Origin: JAMWZF01 sp041628615
GTDB lineage: Bacteria > Pseudomonadota > Alphaproteobacteria > Rhodobacterales > Rhodobacteraceae
Assembly: GCA_041628615.1 (NCBI GenBank)
Contig: JBFKOW010000030.1
Span: forward strand, 1 to 25,406
DNA: 25,406 nucleotides
Direction: 5' to 3'
Positions within the stretch are counted from its first letter, which is position 1. Every line of letters starts with the position of its first letter. The notes under the pieces were generated by a model, which saw only the letters and a list, made by a program, of their open reading frames with translations, did no database searches and was not told the origin of the DNA. Position numbers and translations under genes: made by a program. Shown piece by piece: positions 1 to 7,308 of the stretch.

Positions 1-239
1 GCAATTACATCCTCGACCTGCACCTGAACCGGATCGGCAACGCCCGGCAGCTGAGCCTGGTGCTGAACCAGATCCCGGGCATCGTCGAGAACGGGCTGTT
101 CATCGACATCTGCGACGTGGCCATCGTCGGCTTCGGTGACGGCAAGGTCGAGGTTCGCGACATCAACGACGGCACCGTCGAGGAATCCCGGATCGAGTTC
201 CTCGAGGCCGACAACCTGTTCAGCGACATCGGCGACTGA
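1..239 (+). CDS. rpiA: Ribose-5-phosphate isomerase A, C-terminal part (5' end outside window)
   Basis: Only the last 78 residues are present, read from base 3 to the TGA at 237-239. RpiA interconverts ribose-5-phosphate and ribulose-5-phosphate in the cytoplasmic pentose phosphate pathway. The tail shows the family's closing block: an N-x-I-L-D-L strand, then IPGIVENGLFI, then a D-V-A-I-V-G-x-x-D-G-K segment. The end reads FLEADNLFSDIGD, a longer acidic tail than in E. coli RpiA. The next gene, gor, lies 100 bases downstream on the same strand. The gap is very GC-rich and has no T-rich terminator, so read-through into gor is possible. The start codon and catalytic residues lie outside the window. 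Confidence 0.9.
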   Translation, partial: NYILDLHLNRIGNARQLSLVLNQIPGIVENGLFIDICDVAIVGFGDGKVEVRDINDGTVEESRIEFLEADNLFSDIGD

Positions 240-339
240 TCCGATTCCCGCCGGCCCGGCCGGGGCCGGTGGGCCGCGCGGGGTGGCCCTCGGCGGGCCG
301 GTGTGGTCTATGGCGGGGCAACAGCGTGAAGGAGGCGGA

Positions 340-1794
340 ATGGCCGGGTTCGATCTCGATCTGTTTGTCATCGGCGGCGGGTCCGGCGGCGTGCGCGCGG
401 CCCGGCAGGCGGCGGCGGCCGGCGCCAAGGTGGCGCTGGCCGAGGAATACCGGATGGGCGGCACCTGCGTGATCCGCGGCTGCGTGCCCAAGAAGCTGAT
501 GGTCTTCGCCTCCGAATACCGCGAGATCTGCACCGAGGCCCGCGCCTATGGCTGGGACATCAAGGACGGCGCCTTCGACTGGCCGGCCTTCCGCAAGCGG
601 CTGCATGCCGAACTCGACCGGCTCGAAGGCGTCTACCGCAAGCTGCTCGACGGCTCGGGGGTCGAGATCCTCGACGGCCGCGCGGTGCTGGAGGATGCCC
701 ATACCGTCCGCGTCGGCGATACCACCCGCACCGCGAAGACGATCCTGATCGCCACCGGCGGCCACCCGGTCCGGCCGGAACTCGACAATGCCGAGATGGG
801 GATCGTGTCGAACGACCTGTTCCTGATGGACAGGCTGCCGAAATCGATGCTGATCGTCGGCGGCGGCTACGTGGCCTGCGAATTCGCCTGCATCCTCAAC
901 GGGCTCGGGGTCGAGGTGACGCAATACTACCGCGGCGCCCAGATCCTGCGCGGCTTCGACGAGGAGGCCCGCGGCCTGATCGGCGAAGGGATGCGCGGGA
1001 AGGGCATCGACCTGCATACCGGCACCAACATCGTGCAGATGGCCCCGGCCGGCGCCGATCACGCCGCCGCGCCCACCGAAAGCGATGCCGCGATGGGCGC
1101 CGACGTGCAGGCCGCGGCCGATCTCGCGCCGTCCGCCGACGGCACCCCGGACTCGCCGGTCTGGGTCAAGGCCACCAACGGCCGCGAGGCTGTGTTCGAC
1201 AAGGTCCTGTTCGCCACCGGCCGGGCGCCGAACACCGCCGGGCTGGGTCTCGAGGAGGCCGGGGTGAAGATCGGCCGCCGCGGCGAGATCGTGGTGGACG
1301 AGTATTCCCGCACCAGCGTCGATCACATCTACGCCATCGGCGACGTGACCCGGCGGGTCGAACTGACCCCGGTCGCGATCCGCGAGGCGATGGCCTTCGT
1401 GCAGACCGTGTTCCGCGACAACCCGACCCCGGTGGATCACGACCTGATCCCTTCGGCGGTGTTCACCCAGCCCGAGATGGGCACCATCGGCCTGACCGAG
1501 GAGGCGGCCCGCGACCGCGAGCCGATCGAGGTCTACTGCACCTCGTTCCGGCCGATGCAGTCGGCCTTCGCCGGGGCCAGCGACCGGGTGCTGATGAAAC
1601 TGATCGTGGCGCAGGAAAGCCGAAAGGTCCTGGGCTGTCATATCGTCGCGCCCAACGCCGGCGAAATGATCCAGTTGGCCGGGATCGCGGTCAAGATGGG
1701 CGCCACCAAGGAGGATTTCGACCGGGTCACTGCGGTGCACCCGACGATGGCCGAAGAACTGGTGACGATGCGCGAACCGGTCAGAAGCGCTTGA
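340..1794 (+). CDS. gor: Glutathione-disulfide reductase
   Basis: This is a 484-residue flavoprotein that reduces glutathione disulfide with NADPH in the cytosol. The N-terminus carries the FAD dinucleotide fold (VIGGGSGGVRAAR, about residues 8-20). The redox-active disulfide is C43/C48 in GGTCVIRGCVPKK. A second GGGYVACEFA fold followed by YRG..LRGFD marks the NADPH site, with arginines where NADPH-specific enzymes have them. The second FAD motif is YAIGDV, and the C-terminal HPTMAEEL supplies the catalytic pair H467/E472. ATG 340 is chosen because AAGGAGG ends 5 bases before it; the frame is open further upstream but overlaps rpiA. Typical enzymes have about 450 residues. The extra length is an Ala/Asp/Pro-rich stretch at residues 234-273 inside the NADPH domain. 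Confidence 0.95.
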   Translation: MAGFDLDLFVIGGGSGGVRAARQAAAAGAKVALAEEYRMGGTCVIRGCVPKKLMVFASEYREICTEARAYGWDIKDGAFDWPAFRKRLHAELDRLEGVYRKLLDGSGVEILDGRAVLEDAHTVRVGDTTRTAKTILIATGGHPVRPELDNAEMGIVSNDLFLMDRLPKSMLIVGGGYVACEFACILNGLGVEVTQYYRGAQILRGFDEEARGLIGEGMRGKGIDLHTGTNIVQMAPAGADHAAAPTESDAAMGADVQAAADLAPSADGTPDSPVWVKATNGREAVFDKVLFATGRAPNTAGLGLEEAGVKIGRRGEIVVDEYSRTSVDHIYAIGDVTRRVELTPVAIREAMAFVQTVFRDNPTPVDHDLIPSAVFTQPEMGTIGLTEEAARDREPIEVYCTSFRPMQSAFAGASDRVLMKLIVAQESRKVLGCHIVAPNAGEMIQLAGIAVKMGATKEDFDRVTAVHPTMAEELVTMREPVRSA

Positions 1795-1832
1795 ATTCGA
1801 GGGTCCGACGCCCAAGTTGAGACCAAAGCAGC

Positions 1833-1852
1833 GCCCGGGCCGACCGCCGGGC
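1833..1852 (+). other. Hairpin between gor and hflK
   Basis: A GCCCGG / CCGGGC stem of 6 pairs with an 8-base loop lies in the 82-base gap between gor and hflK. No T-run follows, so it is not a classical terminator. It could reduce read-through or stabilise an mRNA end. The functional meaning is uncertain. Confidence 0.3.
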
Positions 1853-1876
1853 AGGACACGGGAAACACGGTTACAG

Positions 1877-3061
1877 ATGACTGGAAAAGACGGTGGCCCC
1901 TGGGGGGGCGGCGGCAACAGGGGCTCCGGAAACCGGGGCGGCGGCGGCGGTGATGACCGCGATCCCTTCGGCGGCAATCGCGGCGGCGGCCGCGGGCCGG
2001 GCGGCGAAGGCCCCCAGATCCCCGAGATCGACGAACTGATGAACAAGGGCCGCGAGCGCCTGCGGGTGCTCATGGGCGGCAACGGCGGCGGCTCCGGCGG
2101 GTCCGGTGGCGCGGGCGGCGGCGGCGGTCCGGCGCTCACCCGCGGCACGATCGGGCTCGGCGTCCTCGCGGCGGTGATCGCCTGGCTGTTCGCCTCGTTC
2201 TACACCGTGCGGCCGGAAGAACAGTCGGTCGAACTGTTCCTCGGCAGCTACTACCAGACCGGCAATCCCGGCCTGAACTTCGCCCCCTGGCCGGTGGTCA
2301 CCCGCGAGATCCTGCCGGTCACCCGGGAACAGACCATCGACATCGGCACCTCCCGCGCCGGCGGCGATGCCGGCCTGATGCTGACCGGGGACGAGAACAT
2401 CGTCGACATTGACTTCCAGGTGGTGTGGAACATCACCGATCCGGCCAAGTACCTGTTCAACCTCGCCGATCCGCCGGCGACGATCGAGGCGGTGGCGGAA
2501 TCCGCGATGCGCGAGATCATCGCCCAGTCGCAGCTTGCGCCGATCCTCAATCGCGACCGCGGCCCGATCGCCGACCGGCTCGACGAACTGATCCAGCAGA
2601 CGCTCGACAGCTACGACAGCGGCGTCAACATTATCCGGGTGAACTTCGACAAGACCGACCCGCCGACCGAGGTCATCGCCTCGTTCCGGGCGGTGCAGGA
2701 CGCCGAGCAGGAACGTGACCGGCTGCAGAACCAGGCCGACGGTTACGCCAACCGGGTCCTCGCCGAGGCCCGAGGCGAGGCCGCCCAGCTTCTCGAACAG
2801 GCCGAGGGCTATCGCGCCCGGGTCGTCAACGAGGCGCAGGGTGAGGCGTCGCGCTTCCTCGCGGTGCTGACCGAGTATGCCCAGGCCCCCGAGGTGACCC
2901 GCAAGCGGATCTACCTCGAAACCATGGAACAGGTCCTTGGCGGGGTGGACATCATCCTGCTCGACGAGACCGCCGGCAACGGCCAGGGCGTCGTGCCCTA
3001 CCTGCCGCTCAACGAATTGCGGCGCACCCAGCCCGCCACGACCAGCGGAGGTTCGAACTGA
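1877..3061 (+). CDS. hflK: HflK, membrane SPFH protein, FtsH protease modulator
   Basis: This is a 394-residue inner-membrane protein of the stomatin/prohibitin (SPFH) family. With HflC it forms a large periplasmic cage around the AAA protease FtsH and tunes membrane-protein degradation. The first 85 or so residues are glycine-rich and cytoplasmic, as is usual for HflK. A single membrane helix at about 92-110 is followed by the SPFH domain (YTVRPEEQSVELFLG onward), then an Ala/Glu-rich coiled coil (about 270-330) with repeated EARGEA / EAQGEA units, and a C-terminal tail. ATG 1877 is preferred over an in-frame ATG at 1817, because the protein then opens with the standard MTGKDGGPW-type HflK start. 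The stop overlaps the hflC start (TGATG), indicating translational coupling. Confidence 0.96.
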   Translation: MTGKDGGPWGGGGNRGSGNRGGGGGDDRDPFGGNRGGGRGPGGEGPQIPEIDELMNKGRERLRVLMGGNGGGSGGSGGAGGGGGPALTRGTIGLGVLAAVIAWLFASFYTVRPEEQSVELFLGSYYQTGNPGLNFAPWPVVTREILPVTREQTIDIGTSRAGGDAGLMLTGDENIVDIDFQVVWNITDPAKYLFNLADPPATIEAVAESAMREIIAQSQLAPILNRDRGPIADRLDELIQQTLDSYDSGVNIIRVNFDKTDPPTEVIASFRAVQDAEQERDRLQNQADGYANRVLAEARGEAAQLLEQAEGYRARVVNEAQGEASRFLAVLTEYAQAPEVTRKRIYLETMEQVLGGVDIILLDETAGNGQGVVPYLPLNELRRTQPATTSGGSN

Positions 3062-4065
3062 TGCGCCGTTCCGCCCTTCTGATCCCCGTCCTCGTCATCG
3101 CGCTGGCCGGGATCCTGTCCTCGGTCTACATCGTGACCGAGACCCAGAAAGCCCTCGTGCTTCAGTTCGGCCGTGTCGTCACGGTCAAGGAAAGCCCGGG
3201 CCTCGCCTTCAAGATCCCGCTGATCCAGGAAGTCGTGTATTACGACGACCGCATCCTCAGCCGCGATCTGGAGCCGCTCGAGGTGACGCCCTCCGACGAC
3301 CGGCGCCTGGTGGTCGACGCCTTCGCGCGTTACCGGATCACCGATGTCGAGCAGTTCCGTCAGGCCGTCGGCCCCGGCGGCCAGGAAGCGGCGGCCCGCC
3401 GGCTCGATTCGATCCTGCGCGCCGAGACCCGCGAGGTGCTGGGTTCGGTCAGCTCGAACGACATCCTGTCCACCGACCGGGCGGCGCTGATGCTCCGCAT
3501 ACGCAACGGCGCCATAGAGGAGGCCAACGCGCTGGGCCTGACGGTGATCGACGTGCGCCTGAAGCGCACCGACCTGCCGCCCGCCAACCTGCGCGCCACC
3601 TTCGACCGGATGATCGCCGAGCGGGAACGCGAGGCGGTGGACGAGATCGCCCGCGGTAACGAGGCCGCGCTGCGCACCCGCGCCTCCGCCGACCGGACCG
3701 TGGTGGAATTGGTGTCGGACGCCGCCCGGCAGTCCCAGATCATCCAGGGTGAGGCCGATGCCGAGCGCAACCGGATCTTCGCCGAAGCCTTCGGGGCAGA
3801 TCCCGAGTTCTTCGAGTTCTACCGCTCGATGACCGCCTACCAGCGATCGCTGCGGCCCGGCAACTCGACGATGGTGCTGTCGCCCGACAACGAGTTCTTC
3901 GACTACCTGAAGGCGGACAACCCGTTCGGGGCAACCGCCGCGATCAGCATCGAGGAGGTGCCGGTGATCGAGACCGCGCCCGTCGACGGCCTGCCGGAGA
4001 CCGATGCCACGCCGTTGCCGGCGGACGGCGGGACCGAAACCGGCGGCTCAAGCGCCGGGAACTGA
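3061..4065 (+). CDS. hflC: HflC, membrane SPFH protein, partner of HflK
   Basis: This is a 334-residue SPFH protein. An N-terminal membrane anchor (about 5-22, LLIPVLVIALAGILSSVYIV) is followed by TETQKALVLQFGRVV, the standard HflC opening, then the SPFH domain. Next comes the conserved ERxREAxxExARGxEAA helix, which with the following ADAERNRIFAEAF segment forms the coiled coil, and then FFEFYRSMTAYQRSL. The last 60 or so residues are an acidic, Thr/Pro-rich tail of low complexity. It overlaps hflK by one base and runs 5 bases before a small DUF2065 gene, so the three are almost certainly one transcript. Its role is to pair with HflK in the FtsH-regulating complex. Confidence 0.96.
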   Translation: MRRSALLIPVLVIALAGILSSVYIVTETQKALVLQFGRVVTVKESPGLAFKIPLIQEVVYYDDRILSRDLEPLEVTPSDDRRLVVDAFARYRITDVEQFRQAVGPGGQEAAARRLDSILRAETREVLGSVSSNDILSTDRAALMLRIRNGAIEEANALGLTVIDVRLKRTDLPPANLRATFDRMIAEREREAVDEIARGNEAALRTRASADRTVVELVSDAARQSQIIQGEADAERNRIFAEAFGADPEFFEFYRSMTAYQRSLRPGNSTMVLSPDNEFFDYLKADNPFGATAAISIEEVPVIETAPVDGLPETDATPLPADGGTETGGSSAGN

Positions 4066-4070
4066 CGGCG

Positions 4071-4271
4071 ATGGCCTACGTGCTTCTTGCCGTGGGCCTC
4101 GTGCTGATCCTCGAGGGGCTGGTCTATGCGCTGGCCCCTCACATCGTCGAGGACCTCCTGAAGGCGATGCGCGACCTGCCGATCGAGACCCGGCGCACCA
4201 TCGGCCTGGGGGCGATGGCGCTGGGCGCGGCTTTCCTCTGGCTCGCCGGGTCGCTGGGCGGGCTGAACTGA
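4071..4271 (+). CDS. Small two-helix membrane protein, DUF2065 (YjeT-like)
   Basis: This 66-residue protein is mostly two hydrophobic helices (about residues 2-22 and 44-60). They are separated by a short charged segment containing APHIVEDLLKAMRDLP and the R-R-T-I-G motif typical of DUF2065. E. coli YjeT, near hflKC, is the named relative. The start is 5 bases after the hflC stop. There is no strong ribosome site of its own, so translation probably depends on hflC. Its function is unknown. The position suggests an accessory subunit or regulator of the HflK/HflC/FtsH complex, but that is inference from context only. Confidence 0.85.
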   Translation: MAYVLLAVGLVLILEGLVYALAPHIVEDLLKAMRDLPIETRRTIGLGAMALGAAFLWLAGSLGGLN

Positions 4272-4287
4272 GCCCGGCGGACCCGTC

Positions 4288-4980
4288 TCAGGCCGGTTTC
4301 GCGGTCTGCGCATCCCACTCCGACATCGCCACCGCGCCGGCGACCTTGCTCGCCAGGTCGCGCGACATCGCCGCCTCCATCGCCAGCTTGAACCGCGGAC
4401 TGCGGCGGCAGATCCGGTCCAGCCGCTCCATCGGCCATTCGAGGAACTCGGTGCCGAGGGGCAGGGTGGTGGTGGCCGCGCTGGGCTGGCGCAGCAGGTA
4501 GGCCACCTCGCCCGCGAACAGGCCCGGCGGCAGGAAGAAGTGGCGGCCCTGCTTGTGCACCTCCATGTGCCCGTTGAGGACGAAGACGACCGACCGCGGG
4601 CGGATCCCCTCGCGGGTCACCACCCGCGGCGCGCGCAGCACCTGCCTGTCGGCGTGATGCAGCAGCGTGCGGATGTCGCCGGGGGGCAGGTGCGGGAAAT
4701 GCCGGGCGATGTCGCGGTGCCGCTTCGGGATCGACCACGGCGCCCGCCGCGCATAGAGGCCCGCCAGCCCGGTGAGATTGGCGAGAATCATCAGGAAACT
4801 GCTCAGGATCGCGCCCCAGAGCGGTTCTGCCGCGACCGTTGCGTAACAGGCGATGAAGAAGCTCGATCCCATCAGCATCGCCATGCGCAACAGCATCTGG
4901 TTGATGATAAGGTAACCGATGATGAACGAACCCGTGGCGAGGACGATGAAAAGGTCCGGCGAGATGAGCGTGCCTATCAT
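4288..4980 (-). CDS. Popeye-like membrane protein with cyclic-nucleotide-binding-fold domain
   Basis: This 230-residue protein has three probable membrane helices in the first 80 residues (around 8-28, 31-50 and 54-76). A cytoplasmic domain with cyclic-nucleotide-binding-fold character follows (about 90-210). The cytoplasmic part has a HADRQVLRAPRVVTREG entry, a V-F-V-L-N-G-H-M-E-V strand pair, and FFLPPGLFAGEVAYLLRQPSAATTT where the phosphate-binding cassette sits. FAGEVAYL resembles the FGExxLL core, but the canonical R-x-A is replaced by S-A-A-T. This three-helix plus cNMP-like layout is that of bacterial Popeye-domain proteins. It converges with the hflKC operon (16-base gap) and is divergent from the Do-family protease. 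The ligand and role are unknown. Confidence 0.75.
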   Translation of the reverse strand: MIGTLISPDLFIVLATGSFIIGYLIINQMLLRMAMLMGSSFFIACYATVAAEPLWGAILSSFLMILANLTGLAGLYARRAPWSIPKRHRDIARHFPHLPPGDIRTLLHHADRQVLRAPRVVTREGIRPRSVVFVLNGHMEVHKQGRHFFLPPGLFAGEVAYLLRQPSAATTTLPLGTEFLEWPMERLDRICRRSPRFKLAMEAAMSRDLASKVAGAVAMSEWDAQTAKPA

Positions 4981-5303
4981 GCTGTCCTGTCCTCGTTACC
5001 CCGTCGATGGGTCCAGTTGGGCCCGGGCGCGGGCCGGATGCAAGGTCGGGGGAACCGGCCTTGCCGCGCCGGGGCCGTCGCGCCGCGACGGGTGGTCACG
5101 GCGGCGTCACGACAGGGTGATGCGCCGTCAGGCGGTTTGTGTTGCAAAGGCCATGCCCTATCTTCACGGTGATCGCCGCACGGAGGAGGCCCCTGCCGGG
5201 GCAAGCGGTGCCGCGCCGCCCCCGAGGCCGGCCGCCTCCGAACGGAACCGTCACTGATGCGCGCGGCCCCCGAACCGCGCCGCGCCCAAGAAGGAGACCC
5301 GAC
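4981..5303. other. 323-base divergent intergenic region
   Basis: This gap separates the Popeye-like gene (leftward) from the protease gene (rightward). I see no credible gene in it; open frames crossing it have atypical composition and no ribosome site. It holds a perfect 7-base inverted repeat (CCGTCGC-GCC-GCGACGG, 5075-5091), two GTCACG direct repeats (5094-5099 and 5106-5111), and a candidate rightward promoter (5137-5164). The long leader before the protease start suggests regulation of that gene. Confidence 0.5.
5137..5164 (+). promoter_or_regulatory. Candidate promoter for the Do-family protease
   Basis: TTGTGT and TATCTT are separated by 16 bases in a locally AT-richer patch. The sequence between them includes TTGCAAA and CCCTATCTT. 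These loosely recall heat-shock (RpoH) promoter elements, but the spacing of that pair is short. Transcription would start near 5171, giving a leader of about 130 bases. The assignment rests on pattern only. Confidence 0.3.
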
Positions 5304-6815
5304 GTGACACACCGCGCATTCGATTCGCTCGGCCCGGCCCGCGCGCTGGCCCGCCCGGCAGACCGGCCGGGCGGCATGGTCCAGCTGCTCTGGGCGACGC
5401 TGCTGGGCGCCGCCCTCGTGATTGGCCAGGCGATCCCTGCGCCGGCGCAGAACCGGCCTGCCACCTTTGCCGAACTGGCCGAGATGGTCAGCCCGTCGGT
5501 GGTGAACATCACCACCTCGACCACCGTGGCGCGCGGCACCGGGCCGCAGGGCCTGGTGCCCGAAGGTTCGCCGTTCGAGGATTTCTTCCGCGACCTGCCG
5601 CGCCGGGACGGCCCCCGCCGGTCCTCGGCGCTGGGGTCCGGGTTCATCATCTCGGCCGACGGCTACATCGTCACCAACAACCACGTCATCGAGGGCGCCG
5701 ACGAGATCGAGATCGAGTTCTTCTCGGTCGACGGCTCGCCGACCGAATTCCTGCCCGCCGTGGTCGTCGGCACCGATCCCAACACCGACATCGCGGTGCT
5801 GAAGGTCGAGAGCGACGAGCCGCTGCCGTTCGTGGAATTCGGCGACAGCAACGCCGAGGGCGCCCGGGTCGGCGACTGGGTGATGGCGATGGGCAACCCG
5901 CTGGGGCAGGGCTTCTCGGTCTCCGCCGGCATCATCTCGGCCCGCAACCGCGCCCTGCAGGGCACCTATGACGACTACATCCAGACCGACGCCGCCATCA
6001 ACCGTGGCAACTCGGGCGGTCCGCTGTTCAACATGGACGGCGAGGTGATCGGCGTGAACACCGCGATCCTGTCGCCGAACGGCGGCTCGATCGGCATCGG
6101 CTTCGCGATGTCCTCGGCGGTGGTGACCAACGTGGTCGAGCAACTGATCGAGTTCGGCGAGACCCGGCGCGGCTGGCTGGGCGTCCGGATCCAGGACGTC
6201 ACCCCCGACATGGTCGATGCCATCGAGGGTCTGGAAGCGGCCCGCGGCGCGATGATCACCGACGTGCCCGAGGGACCGGCCCGCGACGCCGGTCTGGAAG
6301 CCGGCGACGTGATCGTGAAGTTCGACGGCCAGGAGGTGCAGGACACCCGCGAGCTGGTGCAGATCGTCGGCAATTCGCCGGTCGGCAAGGAGGTTCCGGT
6401 GGAAGTGCTGCGCGCCGGCGAGATGCGCGACTTCGTCGTCACCCTCGGCCGCCGGGAAACCGCCGAGGCCGCGGCCTTCCCCGTCGACGAGGGCGAGGGT
6501 GAGGAAACCGGCCCGGAGACCGCCGACATCCTCGGCCTGACGCTGTCCGAGATCACCCCCGAGGTCATCGAGCAATACCAGCTCGGCACCGAGACCGGCC
6601 TCGTCATCACCGCGATCGATCCCGAGAGCGAGGCGGCGGCGAAGGGGCTGCTGCCCGGCGACCTCATCACCGAGGCCGGCCAGCAGAAGGTCGAGACCCT
6701 GACCGACCTGGAAGCCCGGGTGACCGAGGCCGAGGAAGCCGGCCGCAAGTCGATCCTGCTGCTCATCCGGCGTGGCGGCGATCCGCGCTTCGTGGCGCTG
6801 AGCCTCGAGGAATAG
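5304..6815 (+). CDS. degP: Do-family (DegP/DegQ/MucD-type) periplasmic serine protease
   Basis: This is a 503-residue exported protease and chaperone that degrades misfolded envelope proteins. The GTG start at 5304 follows AAGGAG by 8 bases. An ATG at 5376 would give a conventional signal peptide (MVQLLWATLLGAALVIGQ...APAQ), so either start is possible. The trypsin-like domain has the full triad in family context: H127 (TNNHVIEG), D162 (NTDIAVLKV) and S237 (RGNSGGPLFN). Two PDZ domains follow, at about 288-385 (GWLGVRIQ...GDVIVKFDG) and 410-500 (ILGLTLSEI...GDLITEAG). Standing next to hflKC, it makes a local envelope quality-control cluster. The exact ortholog (DegP, DegQ or MucD) cannot be settled by eye. 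Confidence 0.93.
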   Translation: MTHRAFDSLGPARALARPADRPGGMVQLLWATLLGAALVIGQAIPAPAQNRPATFAELAEMVSPSVVNITTSTTVARGTGPQGLVPEGSPFEDFFRDLPRRDGPRRSSALGSGFIISADGYIVTNNHVIEGADEIEIEFFSVDGSPTEFLPAVVVGTDPNTDIAVLKVESDEPLPFVEFGDSNAEGARVGDWVMAMGNPLGQGFSVSAGIISARNRALQGTYDDYIQTDAAINRGNSGGPLFNMDGEVIGVNTAILSPNGGSIGIGFAMSSAVVTNVVEQLIEFGETRRGWLGVRIQDVTPDMVDAIEGLEAARGAMITDVPEGPARDAGLEAGDVIVKFDGQEVQDTRELVQIVGNSPVGKEVPVEVLRAGEMRDFVVTLGRRETAEAAAFPVDEGEGEETGPETADILGLTLSEITPEVIEQYQLGTETGLVITAIDPESEAAAKGLLPGDLITEAGQQKVETLTDLEARVTEAEEAGRKSILLLIRRGGDPRFVALSLEE

Positions 6816-6840
6816 GCGACCGCGACGTTGCCGACACCGG

Positions 6841-6868
6841 AACGGGCGGGCCGCGGGTCCGCCCGTTT
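6841..6868 (+). terminator. Terminator-like hairpin after the Do-family protease
   Basis: A perfect 9-pair stem (AACGGGCGG / CCGCCCGTT) with a 9-base loop lies 25 bases after the protease stop. It is followed by a short TCCGTTCCC stretch rather than a long T-run. Because the arm ends in TT and more Ts follow, it is a plausible weak intrinsic terminator, and it separates this unit from fdxE. Confidence 0.6.
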
Positions 6869-6923
6869 CCGTTCCCGGGGGCGCTCCGGTCGGTCGTGCC
6901 CGCGAGCGCGCGGCAATTCGCAC

Positions 6924-6952
6924 TGGAAGGCCCCGGTCCCGCCGCCTACATA
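6924..6952 (+). promoter_or_regulatory. Candidate promoter for fdxE
   Basis: TGGAAG and TACATA are separated by exactly 17 bases, ending 32 bases before the fdxE ATG. The -10-like TACATA followed by GGG is the only AT-rich hexamer in this stretch. The -35 match is weak. Confidence 0.3.
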
Positions 6953-6984
6953 GGGCCGAGTTGCAACAGACGATCCCGAGAGCG

Positions 6985-7308
6985 ATGGCCAAGATCACCT
7001 TCATCGAGCACAACGGCACGGCCCACGAGGTGGAGGTCGCCAACGGCCTTACCGTCATGGAGGCCGCCCGCGACAACGGCGTCCCCGGCATCGACGCCGA
7101 TTGCGGCGGCGCCTGCGCCTGTTCCACCTGCCACGTCTATGTCGACCCGGCCTGGGTCGGGAAGCTTCCGGCCAAGGACCCGATGGAAGAGGACATGCTC
7201 GACTTCGCCTACGAGCCCGATCCCGAGCGGTCGCGGCTGACCTGCCAGCTCAAGGTGACCGACGCGCTGGACGGCCTCGTCGTGCGGATGCCGGAAAAGC
7301 AGATCTGA
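6985..7308 (+). CDS. fdxE: [2Fe-2S] ferredoxin, adrenodoxin type (FdVI-like)
   Basis: This 107-residue cytoplasmic electron carrier has cluster ligands C40, C46 and C49 (C-x5-C-x2-C in DCGGACACSTCH) and C87 (RLTCQLKV). An extra C44 lies inside the first loop. The C-terminus DGLVVRMPEKQI and the segment MEAARDNGVPGIDADCGGAC agree closely with Rhodobacter capsulatus FdVI as I recall it; FdVI is a 106-residue ferredoxin of the ISC/adrenodoxin class. It probably serves Fe-S cluster assembly or a monooxygenase. ATG 6985 is used rather than upstream TTG 6961 because the mature family starts with AKI-x-FIEHNG. Its stop overlaps the start of the next gene (TGATG). Confidence 0.93.
   Translation: MAKITFIEHNGTAHEVEVANGLTVMEAARDNGVPGIDADCGGACACSTCHVYVDPAWVGKLPAKDPMEEDMLDFAYEPDPERSRLTCQLKVTDALDGLVVRMPEKQI

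Noticed and set aside
220..2148. Long minus-strand open frame opposite gor and the start of hflK
   Set aside because: It is an antisense shadow; its Pro-rich start is only the complement of the HflK glycine-rich region.
4977..7127. Long minus-strand open frame opposite the protease and ferredoxin
   Set aside because: It has no motifs, and the plus strand carries an intact catalytic triad, PDZ domains and ferredoxin cysteines.
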